This document shows positions 1-10,579 of a stretch of DNA of 64,000 bases, in pieces. This stretch comes from Riptortus pedestris (Eukaryota; Arthropoda; Insecta; Hemiptera; Alydidae). The notes beneath the pieces were generated by a model. It saw only the letters and a program-made list of their open reading frames with translations, searched no databases and was not told the origin of the DNA. Within the stretch, counting starts at the first letter, position 1. Every line of letters begins with the position of its first letter. Where the stretch lies: the NCBI GenBank assembly GCA_019009955.1, contig CM032233.1, positions 90,006,001 to 90,070,000 of the forward strand, in the 5' to 3' direction. The position numbers and the translations under genes were made by a program.

Positions 1-844
1 TTTATTGAATAGATACATTATTAAGCTGTAAAATGATTAATAAAAAATATTAATTTGGGTATCCGTAATACTAATCAGTAAGGTTTACGAATAGAATTAT
101 TGTAGGCACTTCAAAAAACAATACAACTCTTCTTTATACTCCTACGGTCGTTTTAGAAAGGCGTTTCAATGTCTGATTTCGTCTACTAGTTGTTTACTTC
201 AAAAGTACAGGATTTCATGTTATCAACGTCCTTTGCAGTTTTGTATTTTTTAGCTGTAAGCCTGATAAACATAGTAAAGCTATGATAACTCTACGAAATC
301 ATGGCTAGGTATTAGAAGTTTTGTCAGTAGTCGGCCCATAATAGAAAATAAGGTTTCAATATTCCTCCATGACTGTATTAATTACGCCCATATGCCTGTG
401 TTTGATTTTAGCTATTTCTACTCCCTTCAAGACGGTGGGTGGACAACCTTGAGGAAAGAGAGGATTTTAGAGTGCCTGAAAAGAGCTTGCTAAGCCATGC
501 AAACTGAGGTGCACGCTAAAAGCGTTGACTTAGGCATCTCATGAATTACTACTATGGAAAAAAAGAAGTATTACATTACACGTAAAAATATACTATCTGG
601 CCTTGTAAATAAATTCGCCCAATTGTTTTACTGGCAACTATTTTTGGTTTGAGACAAGTTGCAAATGCAACTTATGAAACATGGAAATGACACGCCAATC
701 CAATAAATATACAAAGTGGCTAGTGAAAACTTACCTTTTAAAGTGTAAGACTACTCTACACTTACACAGTGTTTTGGTATGTTCTCAACCTTTTTTTTTT
801 CTTAGTCTATACAAATGTATGAACAGAATTGTTTCTGGTTGAGA
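1..844. other. AT-rich interval without recognised feature
   Basis: No long reading frame and no repeat shared with the rest of the window was recognised. Composition is like the general background. Confidence 0.5.
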
Positions 845-1485
845 AGAATATTTATTCTTCTTAATCCGGACTCATATTTTTATATGTTCTTTATAGTTGC
901 ATGGCAAGGGTCAACAATAAAAAACATTTCCTTCTTCGCTCAAACTTTATTGATACTGCCCTACATGTTTCGTGGCTTACGCACCACCTCTTCAGGGGCT
1001 ATCCATTTCTGAAGTTCTCATTCGTTGCGACTGTCCCTCCCTCCCTGGAGAAGACGTTGGTTCTGAGATTTCAGAAGTAGGTCACGTCAGCTGACTACAG
1101 ATCGATAATTTACACTCGATTATTTTGTGTCATAATTTAAAATCTATTATTTTAAGATAGAACGTCAATCATACATTCTATAACATTTTATCTTAAAATA
1201 AGGATTTTATATTATCACGCGAAATAATTGAGTTCAAGGTTGATGTGTGAATAATAAATCTGTAGTCAGTTGACGTAACCTACTTCGGGAATCTCAGAAC
1301 CAACGACCTCCCCAGTGAGGGAGGGACAGTCGCAACGAACGAGCACTTAAGATATGGATAGCTCCTGAAGTGCTCGTATGTAAGCCACGAAACATGCAGG
1401 GCAATACTAATAAAGTTTGAGCGAAGAAAGAAATGTTTTTATTGTTGACCGCTGCTATGAAACTATGAAGAAGAATATTTATCTA
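845..1485. repeat. Large foldback (inverted repeat), about 640 bp
   Basis: The left arm (about 851-1162) is matched in reverse complement by the right arm (about 1180-1480), with a short AT-rich centre. Clear matched blocks are GGGTCAACAATAAAAAACAT at the left edge against TTTTTATTGTTGACC near 1435-1449, the block with GCGACTGTCCCTCCCTCC (about 1025) against GGAGGGACAGTCGC (about 1320), and CTGACTACAGAT against ATCTGTAGTCAG. The arms are diverged, with a gap of roughly 15 bp in the left arm, so it is not recent. The short frame at 815-1012 lies in the left arm and looks incidental. It could be a foldback transposon, a palindromic duplication of one element, or two oppositely inserted copies. 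Confidence 0.85.
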
Positions 1486-2070
1486 CAGATGATTCCCGGG
1501 TTTCAACGATTCGAAATAATTCGCTTCAACATCATTCTCTGGTGTTGGGTAGCATGACAGAATTGTTCCACGTATATGTAGGAGTTATCACACAACTCCA
1601 AGTAAAACCAACATGAAGGAAAGGTTATGAAAAGAAATTATAGCTGTGCATTAAAAAGTTACATACCTCGACAAAAGAGATTCTTTCAGTCGCAAGTGTG
1701 ACCAGGAAAAAGACTCAATGACTGGTAAAAAGGAAGCCATTCTCTGAAAATAATAACAAAACTCTGTTAATAACGACAATTCGTGTACCTCAAATAACAT
1801 GTACATAAAAAAATATTTCTTATTTTCAAAACACTGGCTGGAAACCAAACTAGCAAGCGCTTTCATTGGGAGATTTATCTTCAAATCGTCCTTTAGTCGT
1901 ATTGCCTAACTGTTAGTAAAACGGTAGCTTTTTATGACTGGTCTTTCACGTCCCGAGAAAATATAATGAATGACAATTGATTTAAAACCAACTACTCAGT
2001 ATGACTTACAATATTTAGTCACTGCAGGACTGTTTGTCAGTAAGATAATACGTCATGTATCAAATCTTTT
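1486..2070. other. AT-rich interval without recognised feature
   Basis: No motif, protein similarity or repeat copy recognised. The frame at 1651-1884 on the minus strand has no recognisable domain. Confidence 0.5.
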
Positions 2071-2190
2071 AGCAAATTTCCCTTAAGGGCAATCAGCTAT
2101 TGAGGTCGTGCTCATGACACAATTTTCGAAATTTTTCTTCAAATGTCCATCGATATTAACTAGAAGATGACGAAAATGAGGTCCGTTCAA

Positions 2191-2246
<56 letters not shown>

Positions 2247-2735
2247 CTGTTACCGCAATTAGTTTAATCGTTACCAAACTCGATATTTAGTAGTTTTATG
2301 TAAAAAGAAAGATCAAGTTCGTTAACGACTGAAATCGGACGAAAGGAAGGAGGGTTTTAGAGGAGAATTTCGAAAATTCGAAATATCCTTGTCACTATAG
2401 ATCGGAAAAATTGTATAGAAACAATCTTATTGCAAATTAAATGTACTATAAATATTGTCCTATACATATTTTCCCTATGAGTATTAACCTAGAAAATTTG
2501 GATTTTATAGTTTTCCGCTTTCAGTAAATCCCAGCTCCTACTAGTGTCATATTAATAATAAGCTGTTATATCATGAACCACTTCATTACAAGGTTAAATA
2601 CCCAAAATGGTTTTCAACAAAGCTTTATTATACAAAATACAAACAAATACGTTCTGTTGACCCCCCCCCCTTCTTTTGCTGTTTGGATCTGAGTGATTGA
2701 GATAGAAATTATTCTTATTCATTTCAAATTACTCC
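2071..2735 (+). mobile_element. Family H (Helentron-like) copy, long subtype, 3' truncated
   Basis: Starts at a T|TAGCAAATTTCCC end with the TTAAGGG palindrome, then the conserved block ending GGTCCGTTCAAAA, a (TA)n array, GTTACCGCAATTAG and the full core. The sequence after about 2640 (ACGTTCTGTTGACC and onward) matches the extra 3' block of the long copies at 10417 and 19005. The terminal GGGAAATCTGCTTA and hairpin are missing, so the 3' end is lost. No coding capacity. Confidence 0.8.
2194..2242. repeat. (TA)n microsatellite inside family H copy
   Basis: About 24 TA units between the conserved 5' block and the TTTGTCTGTTA block, the usual position of the array in this family. Confidence 0.98.
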
Positions 2736-3446
2736 ACTAGCTATTTTTTTATTACTTGAGTCGAAATATTTGTATTACTGTTATTATTATCATTTATGAA
2801 TACTAAATATCATGCTTTTCAAAATGATGCTTTATTTAAAGGTGCTGTGTGTTGAAACGAGAAAGAAATACTATCAAAACTAAAAATAAACCTTCAGACA
2901 GCAATAAGGTTAAGGTGTCTGGGTTAGTATAGATGCCCTTCATTATATAGTCAATATGCAGCGACACAAAGAGTAAACTCATGAATAAAATGCATACTGG
3001 TATTGTGTCACGGTATAAAAAGGGGGCATTCGACTGTTCTTAGCGACCAATGATATTCAAGAACCGGGAACACATCAATAACCTAGATCTTCCGTTTCGA
3101 GACGCTCTTCTTAAATAGTACTCAAATAATATGTTTTATTTTTATAAATATCGTCAAAATAATTTATCAGTTTCTGAAATACATACTGCAGCTATGTAAG
3201 TGACCATGCAATATGAATTTCCAATGCACTTCCAGTGTCTTCTCGTACAGGCCTGAAGAATACTAAATGATATCATTTGGTTAGTTTTAGTTAGTAAAAT
3301 GCTAATTCAGTTCTACAAAAGAAGTATGTAACTCCTACATGCTATCCACAAAACTTTCTCTATACGATATATATTGGTCTTATTGGGGATATCTCTGCAT
3401 TAATTTGGGTTTAGAATATATGGTTATATATTAAAATATATATTTG
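2736..3446. other. AT-rich interval without recognised feature
   Basis: Nothing recognised. The poly-C run at about 2661-2670, just upstream, belongs to the preceding element. Confidence 0.45.
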
Positions 3447-3602
3447 CATTAGTTTGCATACGACACATTTATAAAGTGGTGAATCAGTAGTTGAAATTCA
3501 ACGATGCCATGGTGAAATACCGAGTAGGAATACCATTCTAAGGTGGGTAAATTCATTTAGATCCACGGGGCCTGTTATGAAAACAAAGCCACCTGGCCCT
3601 GT
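3447..3602 (+). pseudogene. DUF4817-like helix-turn-helix fragment, left arm of palindrome
   Basis: Plus-strand translation gives YDTFIK, then after a 2 bp frameshift ESVVE, then HGEIPSRNTILRWVNS, then FRSTGPVMKTKPPGP. It is the reverse-complement counterpart of the better preserved copy at 3603-3880. An in-frame loss of about nine codons removes the CFRRYF segment between ESVVEIQRC and HGEIP. This arm extends past the WVNS point, where the other arm hits a stop, so it carries the natural continuation of the domain. DUF4817 is a predicted DNA-binding helix-turn-helix domain frequent in arthropod repeat-derived proteins. The fragment is broken and not expected to make protein. Confidence 0.6.
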
Positions 3603-3745
3603 TATGAATTTACCCACCTTAGAATGGTATTCCTACTCGGTATTTCACCATGGCGTCCGATATGAAAATAACGCCTGAAACATCGTTGAGTTTCAACTAC
3701 TGATTCACCACTTTTTATAAATGTGTCGTATGAAAACACGCGATG
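3447..3745. repeat. Palindromic duplication around position 3602
   Basis: The left arm (3447-3559) and right arm (3603-3745) are reverse complements over more than 100 bp, differing mainly by a ~27 bp gap in the left arm and a 2 bp indel. The spacer is about 45 bp. The arms carry the same DUF4817 coding fragment head to head. Confidence 0.9.
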
Positions 3746-3880
3746 ATCTTTCGTCCACAGCGGCATAATGGCGACTGAATGGCAGGCGGTGAGGAGTCGA
3801 GTGACCTTGACGGCGCGTTTCCCCCTCCACCAGCCTCCAACTACTGCGCGATTCAAAACCGTTTGTTTCCCTTGGACCAC
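3603..3880 (-). pseudogene. DUF4817-like helix-turn-helix domain fragment
   Basis: A 92-codon minus-strand frame. Its first ~38 residues have no recognisable similarity. From about residue 40 it reads MPLWTKDHRVFSYDTFIK, then SGESVVETQRCFRRYF, then HIGRHGEIPSRNTILRWV, which matches my knowledge of the DUF4817 pattern (RVF-Y-TF-K-GES, TQR-FRR-F, R--PSRNTI-RWV). The domain stops at the centre of a palindrome, so the usual downstream part (TG-----PG--RT and beyond) is absent on this strand. DUF4817 is common in arthropod, transposon-related proteins and its exact function is not established. This copy is a relic with no visible transposase. Confidence 0.65.
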
Positions 3881-4985
3881 CCTTTATAATGGAAATTTAT
3901 GATTCTATGAAAGGACTTGCGTACATCGCTTTCAGAAGTGTGTGGAGGGATTGATAAATGCTTTATAAGATAAATTTACAGTAGTAAGTGATTTTAAGGC
4001 AATATTCTTCATATTAAAGATCCTATGTATTATTTTTTTCTTTTATGACGTCTTTCAGGTGGTTGCGTCATATATTCATACATGTTTCAAATAAATTGTT
4101 ATATTCTCTTCATTTATTCGTTTCTTCGAAACTGAAAAACTTTAAAGATTATAAGAATTTGAGTTTCATTGGTAAAATGACAAATTTATTTGAATGATAA
4201 ATTTGTGGTATATGGTAGGGGTCATTACGCTTTAATGGGAATGTCCAGTTTTTTAATTCCTTGAATCTTTATTTTGATATCGTGATTCTATCTCAACGTT
4301 AGCCCATTAATTTTGGGTGCCACACACAATTTAATCTAAAAGTAATTTCCTTTTAAGTAAAATATCTCGTTCTGATGTATGAAACAACGTTAGAAAAATT
4401 AATTCGGATAAGATAAAAAAAAAAAAAAGTTTTGTTACGTAGGGCATTCTTTCTAACGGTGTATTTCCCATTGTTTGCCTAACATCGTTATGATTTATTA
4501 ACAGGACAATAGGAATCTTGCATAAATCCTGACTCATAATGACTGCGGGTTGCAACGATTTCCTTTTTCTCCTGAACAAACCTTTTCAATCGTGACAAAT
4601 AAATTATATATAATGATTGTAACCAGACACATTTTCGATTCAAAGGGAATCCGTCAAATGGTGTGCCTCCTTTATTAAATCCATAATAACAAATAATATT
4701 TTAGCGAGACATCTTTTGTGATATTCCTAGTGAACTAGGGATAAAATATAAATGTCAGTACTGTGAACAAACTAAACTATTTTCTAGTATGATAACTAAG
4801 TATTTTCTAGCATTCGCCAACAAAAACAGTACTTCATTAAATGAGCCATATTCTTAATTTTATTTGAAACTGGTCCGCTAGAGTCAGGAAGATATACGAA
4901 TAAAAGAAAGAAGAAATGTTACTAGATTAAAAATGTTTTGTTTTATATCAAATTCTGGGCATCCAGGCCGTTTTATTATATAAAA
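3746..4985. other. AT-rich interval beyond the DUF4817 relic
   Basis: The first ~135 bp hold the N-terminal part of the frame described above. The rest shows no recognised gene or repeat. The 82-codon minus frame at 4331-4579 has no recognisable domain. Confidence 0.45.
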
Positions 4986-5588
4986 GTCCGTCACGCAGGG
5001 ACTGCTTTAACTAAGGAGATTTCCCACGTGCGTCCCGTATTTGCATTTATCTTAAAACCCAAAAGTTTAATGAGAACAATATTTGGTATTTAGGCTTCAA
5101 ATAAAGTGCTTCAAGACATGAAATCTTATTGTTAATGTAACATGAGCGGGGGTTTACTGGAGGCCGAAAACTAAAAAATGCAAATATCTCAGTTAATAAT
5201 CAAGATAGTGAAAAAAACCGCATATAACAACATTTATAGAACATTTTCAATAAGGTTGGCTCTATGCACTTTTCGATCCGACGCATAATAACAGAGGTAT
5301 TAAGAATTTTCGAAATATCTCCTCTCTAACCCCCTCCCACTGGTCCAATGTTAGCCGTTAACGAACTTGATCTTCATTTTTAAATACAACGTTTAAATAT
5401 AGAGTTTGGTAACGATCAAACAAAAATTGCGACCGCTAGAGCGTTAATATATATAGACACACACACACATACTGTTTTGATCGGACTTCATTTTCGTCAT
5501 CTCCTGGGTAGGATAGATAGCCTTTGAGGAAATGTTTCAAAAATCTCGTCATGAATACGACTTCAATAGCTGAAGGGAAATCTGATAA
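4986..5588 (-). mobile_element. Family H copy, short subtype, near full length
   Basis: In plus-strand view it opens with GTCCGTCACGCAGGGACTGC (terminal hairpin side), then AAGGAGATTTCCCACGTG (subterminal inverted repeat), the core, the palindrome GACCGCTAGAGCG with a short TA/CA tract, and GGACTTCATTTTCGTCATC. It closes with AAGGGAAATCTGATAA. Flanks are A-rich at both sides (T-rich in element orientation), as expected for T-T insertion. It has no open frame and depends on another element for mobility. Confidence 0.85.
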
Positions 5589-6132
5589 TTAAGGAACAAC
5601 CATGTACTCCTGAGTTACTCGCTTAACACTGCCAATAAAATATGTAAATAGAGAAAAAGCTGTTTCTTTCACTATTTTTCTCAAGAAATCAGTTATGAAT
5701 TCCAGGATTTTCCTTTCTATTACCTAAAGAAAGAAAGGAAAAGACTCGACGGAGCTAGGTGCTAGTGAAGCAGAACAGGGCAGTCTTCAAGTGCTTAGCC
5801 ACAGTTTCCGCTCCAGTCATGGATTGCCTATGAACCAACCACCCAGAAAGGGATATTTTCTCAACAGACCGGATTCTTGTACAGACTGGCTTGTTTTTAA
5901 ACGTAAATCACATTACTGAAATATTAATGCGAGGAATCGCAGAATGTTAAACATCATTACGCAAAAACCACGAGAAGCATGAAGCACAAACCGATTTAAG
6001 CGATCAGGAGGAACTACGAGTTTATTTGAAAGAACAGCTAAATTTCAGAGCATACTAATTAGTTTTGCTGAACTGCTTACTCACTCGAGGATTTCATTCC
6101 GTGTTGTAATGGGCCCAGCTCCACCATCATTC
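5589..6132. other. Interval without recognised feature
   Basis: No gene, RNA or shared repeat recognised. Confidence 0.45.
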
Positions 6133-6235
6133 AAGTAGATTTCCCTCTCCTATTGAGGTCGTACTCATGTTACGACTATACAAAATGTATTTCAAATGCC
6201 CACCGATACTACCTTTCAATTTTTAGTCAGATGGC
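6133..6235 (+). mobile_element. Family H 5'-end fragment
   Basis: Contains GTAGATTTCCCTC, TATTGAGGTCGTACTCATG and a degraded ATGCCCACCGATACTACC block, so only the first ~100 bp of the element remain. It lies just upstream of the LINE relic. Confidence 0.65.
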
Positions 6236-6383
6236 AACTTTTCTTCAACCAAATAACACTATTTAAAAACGAGTTGTGACTTACTAGCTACTTACTTACT
6301 TAGCTATATGCTCTTCAGAAAGCGCCGAAGTTTTGCTTAAGCTCAAATAAGCTAGAAACAGGCGTCGCGAAAACAGTTGTAGA

Positions 6384-7300
6384 ATGAGTGCTCTAATTGT
6401 ATATTCTCCATCTTTCAACGCCCAATATAAATTTCTATTAACTTTCTTATCGGTACTCAACATTCTTATTAAGGAAACTTTCATTAATAAAATAGAGAAA
6501 TACCAACACCCAAAGATCATATACACTGATGGCTCGAAAATTGCCGTGTCTTCCTCTTGCGCCTACTACGAAAAAAATGCCTGCAAAAAATTCAAGCTCA
6601 ACAAATTAACCAGAATCTATTCGGCCGAACTATTCCCAGTTCAGTTCGCATTATATCACTGAATTTGCAATCGAGTGTTTGCAAGAAAAATTCCTGATAT
6701 ACACCGACTCGTTGAGTGCCCTATTGAGTATTAAAGATGTATTTACAAACAATCCAATAATACAAAAAATATATAAATACTTACAATTTCTCCGGTGGTT
6801 AAAAATGGTTTTCTACTTCATGTGGATTCCAAGCCACGTAGGAATAGATGGAAATGAAAAAGCAGACGTAGCAGCCAGAGAAGCCCACCAACTGGACTCC
6901 ATCACCCCAACAACAGTTAGATCTACAGAGCTCTATTAACCACTCAAAGAAGAAATTGATAAAAACTGGTAACAAATATGGAACGAAACCCAGAACAATA
7001 AACTAAAAAACTATTAAAACCACCATCCGTCCATGGAAATATTCGACAAGATACAACAGAAGAGAGAGAGTTCGTATTAGGAAGACTCCGAATAGGGTAC
7101 CCAAGATTGACGCAAGGTTATCCATAAGATGGGGGGTATCTTTTATCATAAATAAAAGATCAACCCCCGATTTGTGGAAAATGTAACACAGACTGTCTAC
7201 CACATATTAATGGAATGCCATACGTATACAAATATTCGAAACGAATGCAATATTCCAATAATATAACAGTGGCCATTGGAGATGACCCCAAAGAGCTAGA
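6384..7300 (+). pseudogene. Non-LTR retrotransposon (Jockey/R1-like) RNase H region, decayed
   Basis: RNase H cleaves the RNA strand of the RNA-DNA hybrid during reverse transcription. Here the C-terminal part of a LINE polyprotein is split by a stop at 6660 and a frame change. Frame 1 (6384-6659) holds KIIYTDGSK and RIYSAELFPVQFALY. Frame 2 (6679-6936) holds IYTDSLSALLSI and FMWIPSHVGIDGNEKADVAA. All four catalytic acidic positions are recognisable: D in YTDGS, E in SAE, D in YTDS and D in EKADVAA. Downstream, broken frames to about 7300 resemble the usual C-terminal R-R-GHT-LTH and HILMECH region. No reverse transcriptase or endonuclease lies upstream, so the copy is 5'-truncated, the usual fate of LINE insertions. 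Several stops and frameshifts make it a pseudogene. Jockey or R1 affinity is a judgement from motif wording only. Confidence 0.85.
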
Positions 7301-7520
7301 TAAATTTTGTTTAAGTTTGTGAAAATTACGGATTTCTATAAAGAAATTTAAATTACAAATTCTTTGTAACCTCGTTTATATTGTTAAGGTGGCAATATGG
7401 ATGAGGATATCATTACAATTCAGGTTTACAAAATTACAATATCGACAATTTAACCACAGGGCGATGATAACCTAGTAGTTTTTCGCACTAAATTCTTATG
7501 AAACAACCAAACAACATTCT
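7301..7520 (+). mobile_element. 3' tail of the LINE relic
   Basis: ATTACAAATTCTTTGTAACC, then ACAATATCGACAATTTA, then GGGCGATGATAACCTAGTAG and TTTTTCGCACTAAA recur in the same order at about 8330-8580, marking this as the 3' untranslated tail of one LINE family. It directly continues the RNase H relic. Confidence 0.7.
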
Positions 7521-7676
7521 TATTAGTATTACAAGAAGTAACTTTAATAAAATTTTCTTATGTCATGAGGTGAAGTGGGCGCTAGTGATTTGAGCATTAC
7601 ACAAATGTGAATTACACTATTCATAATTAAAACAAAATCATGACAAGATAGAAAATTGTGACTATTTATTTGTAGA

Positions 7677-8112
7677 ATGTGTAGCGTTGTGAGCAGTGAA
7701 GAGTGTAAGATTGGTTGGAAGGCGGTGGAGCGACGCTGTTCAGACAAAGGACGAATTAGTTCCAGAGTTTCTTGGTTCAGGGAAAGCGTAGCCTATTATC
7801 GGGATCTGGGAATGGGAGCTCACCATCCACCGGCTCCACCCACCGATTCATCATTCCCAAACAACAACACCTTATACCAGCGGCGTTAAGTTCGAACGAG
7901 AAAGACATCAAACCGGCTGGTGAAAAATTTGTAAGTCCAAGAAAAGAATTTAAATACATACCCGTATTTTCCAAAAAATATGCTGGACGTAGCAAGATAG
8001 ATATCAAGAAGAAATCACAAAAAACAGGCCTCCCTTTAACCAAAAGTATATCTAACAGCGATAGAGCGTTTTCAGAGCAAGCAATCCATCATCAGTGCCC
8101 TATCAACACCCA
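7677..8112 (+). pseudogene. Possible LINE ORF1 or other unrecognised coding fragment
   Basis: A 122-codon frame from 7772 (ending at 8140 inside a family H end) translates as a Ser/Pro-rich start, then THRFIIPKQQHLIPAALS, then a Lys-rich stretch with FVSPRKEFKYIPVFSKKYA. There is no zinc knuckle or other motif. The base composition is more balanced than the surroundings and codon use is less AT-driven, which suggests former coding sequence. It lies between two copies of the same LINE 3' tail, so an ORF1 remnant is plausible, but I cannot identify it. The frame is cut by the 3' end of an inverted family H fragment. Confidence 0.3.
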
Positions 8113-8325
8113 AACGCCATGGAGGGGCTGCGTAAACTAAGCAGATTTTCCACGCGCAAGGACTGGCACACTAGTAATACGATCTCGTATATTCTCTATC
8201 GCGTATGATAGAGCTGAATTAAACATTTTGGAGTCAAGACCTTAAAATCCTAATTGATGACGACATCACACTACATCTTTCCATGTAACTCACATGCATA
8301 ATACAAGCCCGTTGAAGGCAAAATT
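8113..8325 (-). mobile_element. Family H 3'-end fragment (hairpin side)
   Basis: Plus-strand GGAGGGGCTGCGTAAACTAA and GCAGATTTTCCACGCGC are the terminal and subterminal motifs in inverted orientation. About 8255-8290 holds AATTGATGACGACATCACAC, a block seen in duplicated-core copies. The rest is truncated by the LINE tail that follows. Confidence 0.7.
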
Positions 8326-8590
8326 TGTATAGAGAAATTGAAATTACAAATTTTTTGTATCCTCGATTGTATTGTTAAATTTAAAATTGTGATACAGGTT
8401 TTCGTAAAATTGTATTGTATTTAATCCTAAATTCAATGCAAATTTACAATATCGACAATTTACATAAACACAGTTTACTCTCAAAATGCAGGTACTTAAC
8501 CAAAATGAGAATTATAGATATTACAGGGCGATAATAACCTTGTAATTTTTCGCCTTAAAACCCTATGAAAGAAACATAATGTTTTCCATG
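8326..8590 (+). mobile_element. Second copy of the LINE 3' tail
   Basis: It matches 7301-7520 (ATTACAAATTTTTTGTATCC, ATATCGACAATTTA, GGGCGATAATAACCTTGTAA, TTTTTCGCCTTAAAACC). Only the tail is present, as in a severely 5'-truncated LINE insertion. Confidence 0.7.
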
Positions 8591-10036
8591 CTTACCATGG
8601 TAAGTTTATAGTATTGGCCTTTAGTTTCAAAATGCACCGTCTTAGACATTAAATGCTGTGCTGTACATATAATTTTATTGATTCCATATACAAATCATTT
8701 TAGTTGCCAAAAATTCTAGGATTCTTCCTTTAACAAATTTTTTTTGTTTACTGTTAATTAAGAAATGAGTAATATAAATGAGAACTAATTTTTGATTGAT
8801 TTGAATTTACGTCAAATCTATAAAATGTACAATGTAGAAATATGTGGTTTTCCTTGCCAATCACGACTAAACACTGCGAACAATAAAGATACTTGGATAT
8901 TCCCAACATCAGGGGGGTCGCACCAGAGCTTTTTTCATGAGGAGACGAATATTAGATGCGATCAGAAAGCTCTTTTCAAATTAATAAGTACATAAACTGT
9001 AACACCTCACGGATTTAAAAAATTCAGAAATGGAAGAGAAAGGAAAAAATCAGCGAGTCATCACTAGCTTTAAGCAACATCATCCTTTAATAGGCGCCAG
9101 GTCTGAATTTCCGTGTCAATCAACTGCACAGTCAGATTCCAAAACCAACGAGGCAAATGTTTCAGATTTCCCCTGAATAATAGTATGTGCTTTGTGAGTG
9201 AGCAAACCGGATCTCCCCATCACCCATGGAGGAAGGTGTAAATAATGGCAGCTCTTCCTCCAAGTTAAAATGAATGTACTTCTGCAATTGTGTAAAATCG
9301 GCGGTACAGTCCCTCAACGAACCATCACGCAAACCATTTTAGATTTCCCTTTCATCGCTTTTCAATACTTTCTTGAAATTTCCAATCATTATATATAGCC
9401 TAAGTAGCATAAGACGTTAATAAATAACAGTAAAAATATAATTTCCTGGTTAAAATTGAACTTTATTTTATTCCTTTCTATACCACCAAGGTGTCAGGGA
9501 AGCTAAGCTGGCTTCCCAAGCATAATTTTATAAACAAACTATATAAATACATTTATAAAGCCGTCTCACATTTATATGTATATCTGTCCGACAATAGTGT
9601 AATTTTCATTTGACTACTACAAAACTGGTTACAAAATGTACGAAATAACGTGATTAGTCGTGTAAAGTTTTTTTTGACGAGTTTCAAATATAGAAATTAA
9701 CGATGAAAAAATAAATTGCCAGAGGTAAAGCTCTCCCCCCCCCCTCTCTCTCTCTCTCGTCAATATCTCTGAGCTGTCGCAGCACGGGAGTTAAACGCTC
9801 TGCCTTAAAAAATAAAATCATCATTCCGCAGGGCCTGGGCTAATCATTTCCTAACGACCGAGATGGGAATATGACAGGCTATTTTGTAAATGGGAACTAT
9901 TTTTAAATATTAACTTTAATTTTTATATGATTAGTAATAAGTTATTAGTGTCATTTGTACACAGTCTTCAGAGCTAATTTGTAAGTAGTATTATTATAAA
10001 CATGCATAATTGTCGGTAAAGAGAATCCACTGGTAT

Positions 10037-10039
<3 letters not shown>
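8591..10039. other. Interval without recognised gene
   Basis: It holds a short C-run/(CT)n tract at about 9735-9760 and no recognised protein or repeat copy. The 67-codon frame at 8792-8995 has no recognisable domain. Confidence 0.45.

Positions 10040-10123
<84 letters not shown>
10040..10123. repeat. Compound microsatellite (CT)n-(AT)n
   Basis: About 19 CT units run directly into about 22 AT units. It is followed by a ~31 bp segment (10127-10157) shared with 19143-19175. Confidence 0.98.
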
Positions 10124-10126
<3 letters not shown>

Positions 10127-10416
10127 AGGCACAAAAAAGAATGTGCTATATCCCATAGTGGAGCAGAATAGCATCTGAACGGGAACTAATTGTACTGTGA
10201 AAGTGGGATCCTCCAGGTATATAAGAATACAATAGGCCCCGTCCCTTGCTTCTAAATACTATTTATAAAATCTTTTTAAGTTTTTATTTTAACTACTTTA
10301 AAAAAAATGATTGCATTGTTATGCTAAAAGTATACAACCCTCAATAGAAGAAAAAAAAAAAATCAAGTTTTCGCAATAATTATGGTCACGTTACTATTAC
10401 TGTTTCATTTATTTTT

Positions 10417-10540
10417 TAGCAGATTTCCCTTAAGGGAAATCAGCTATTGAGGTCGTACTCATGACGCGATTTTCGAACAATTTCTTCAAATGTCCATGGA
10501 TCCTACCCAGGAGATGACGAAAATGAGGTCCGTTCAAAAT

Positions 10541-10579
<39 letters not shown>

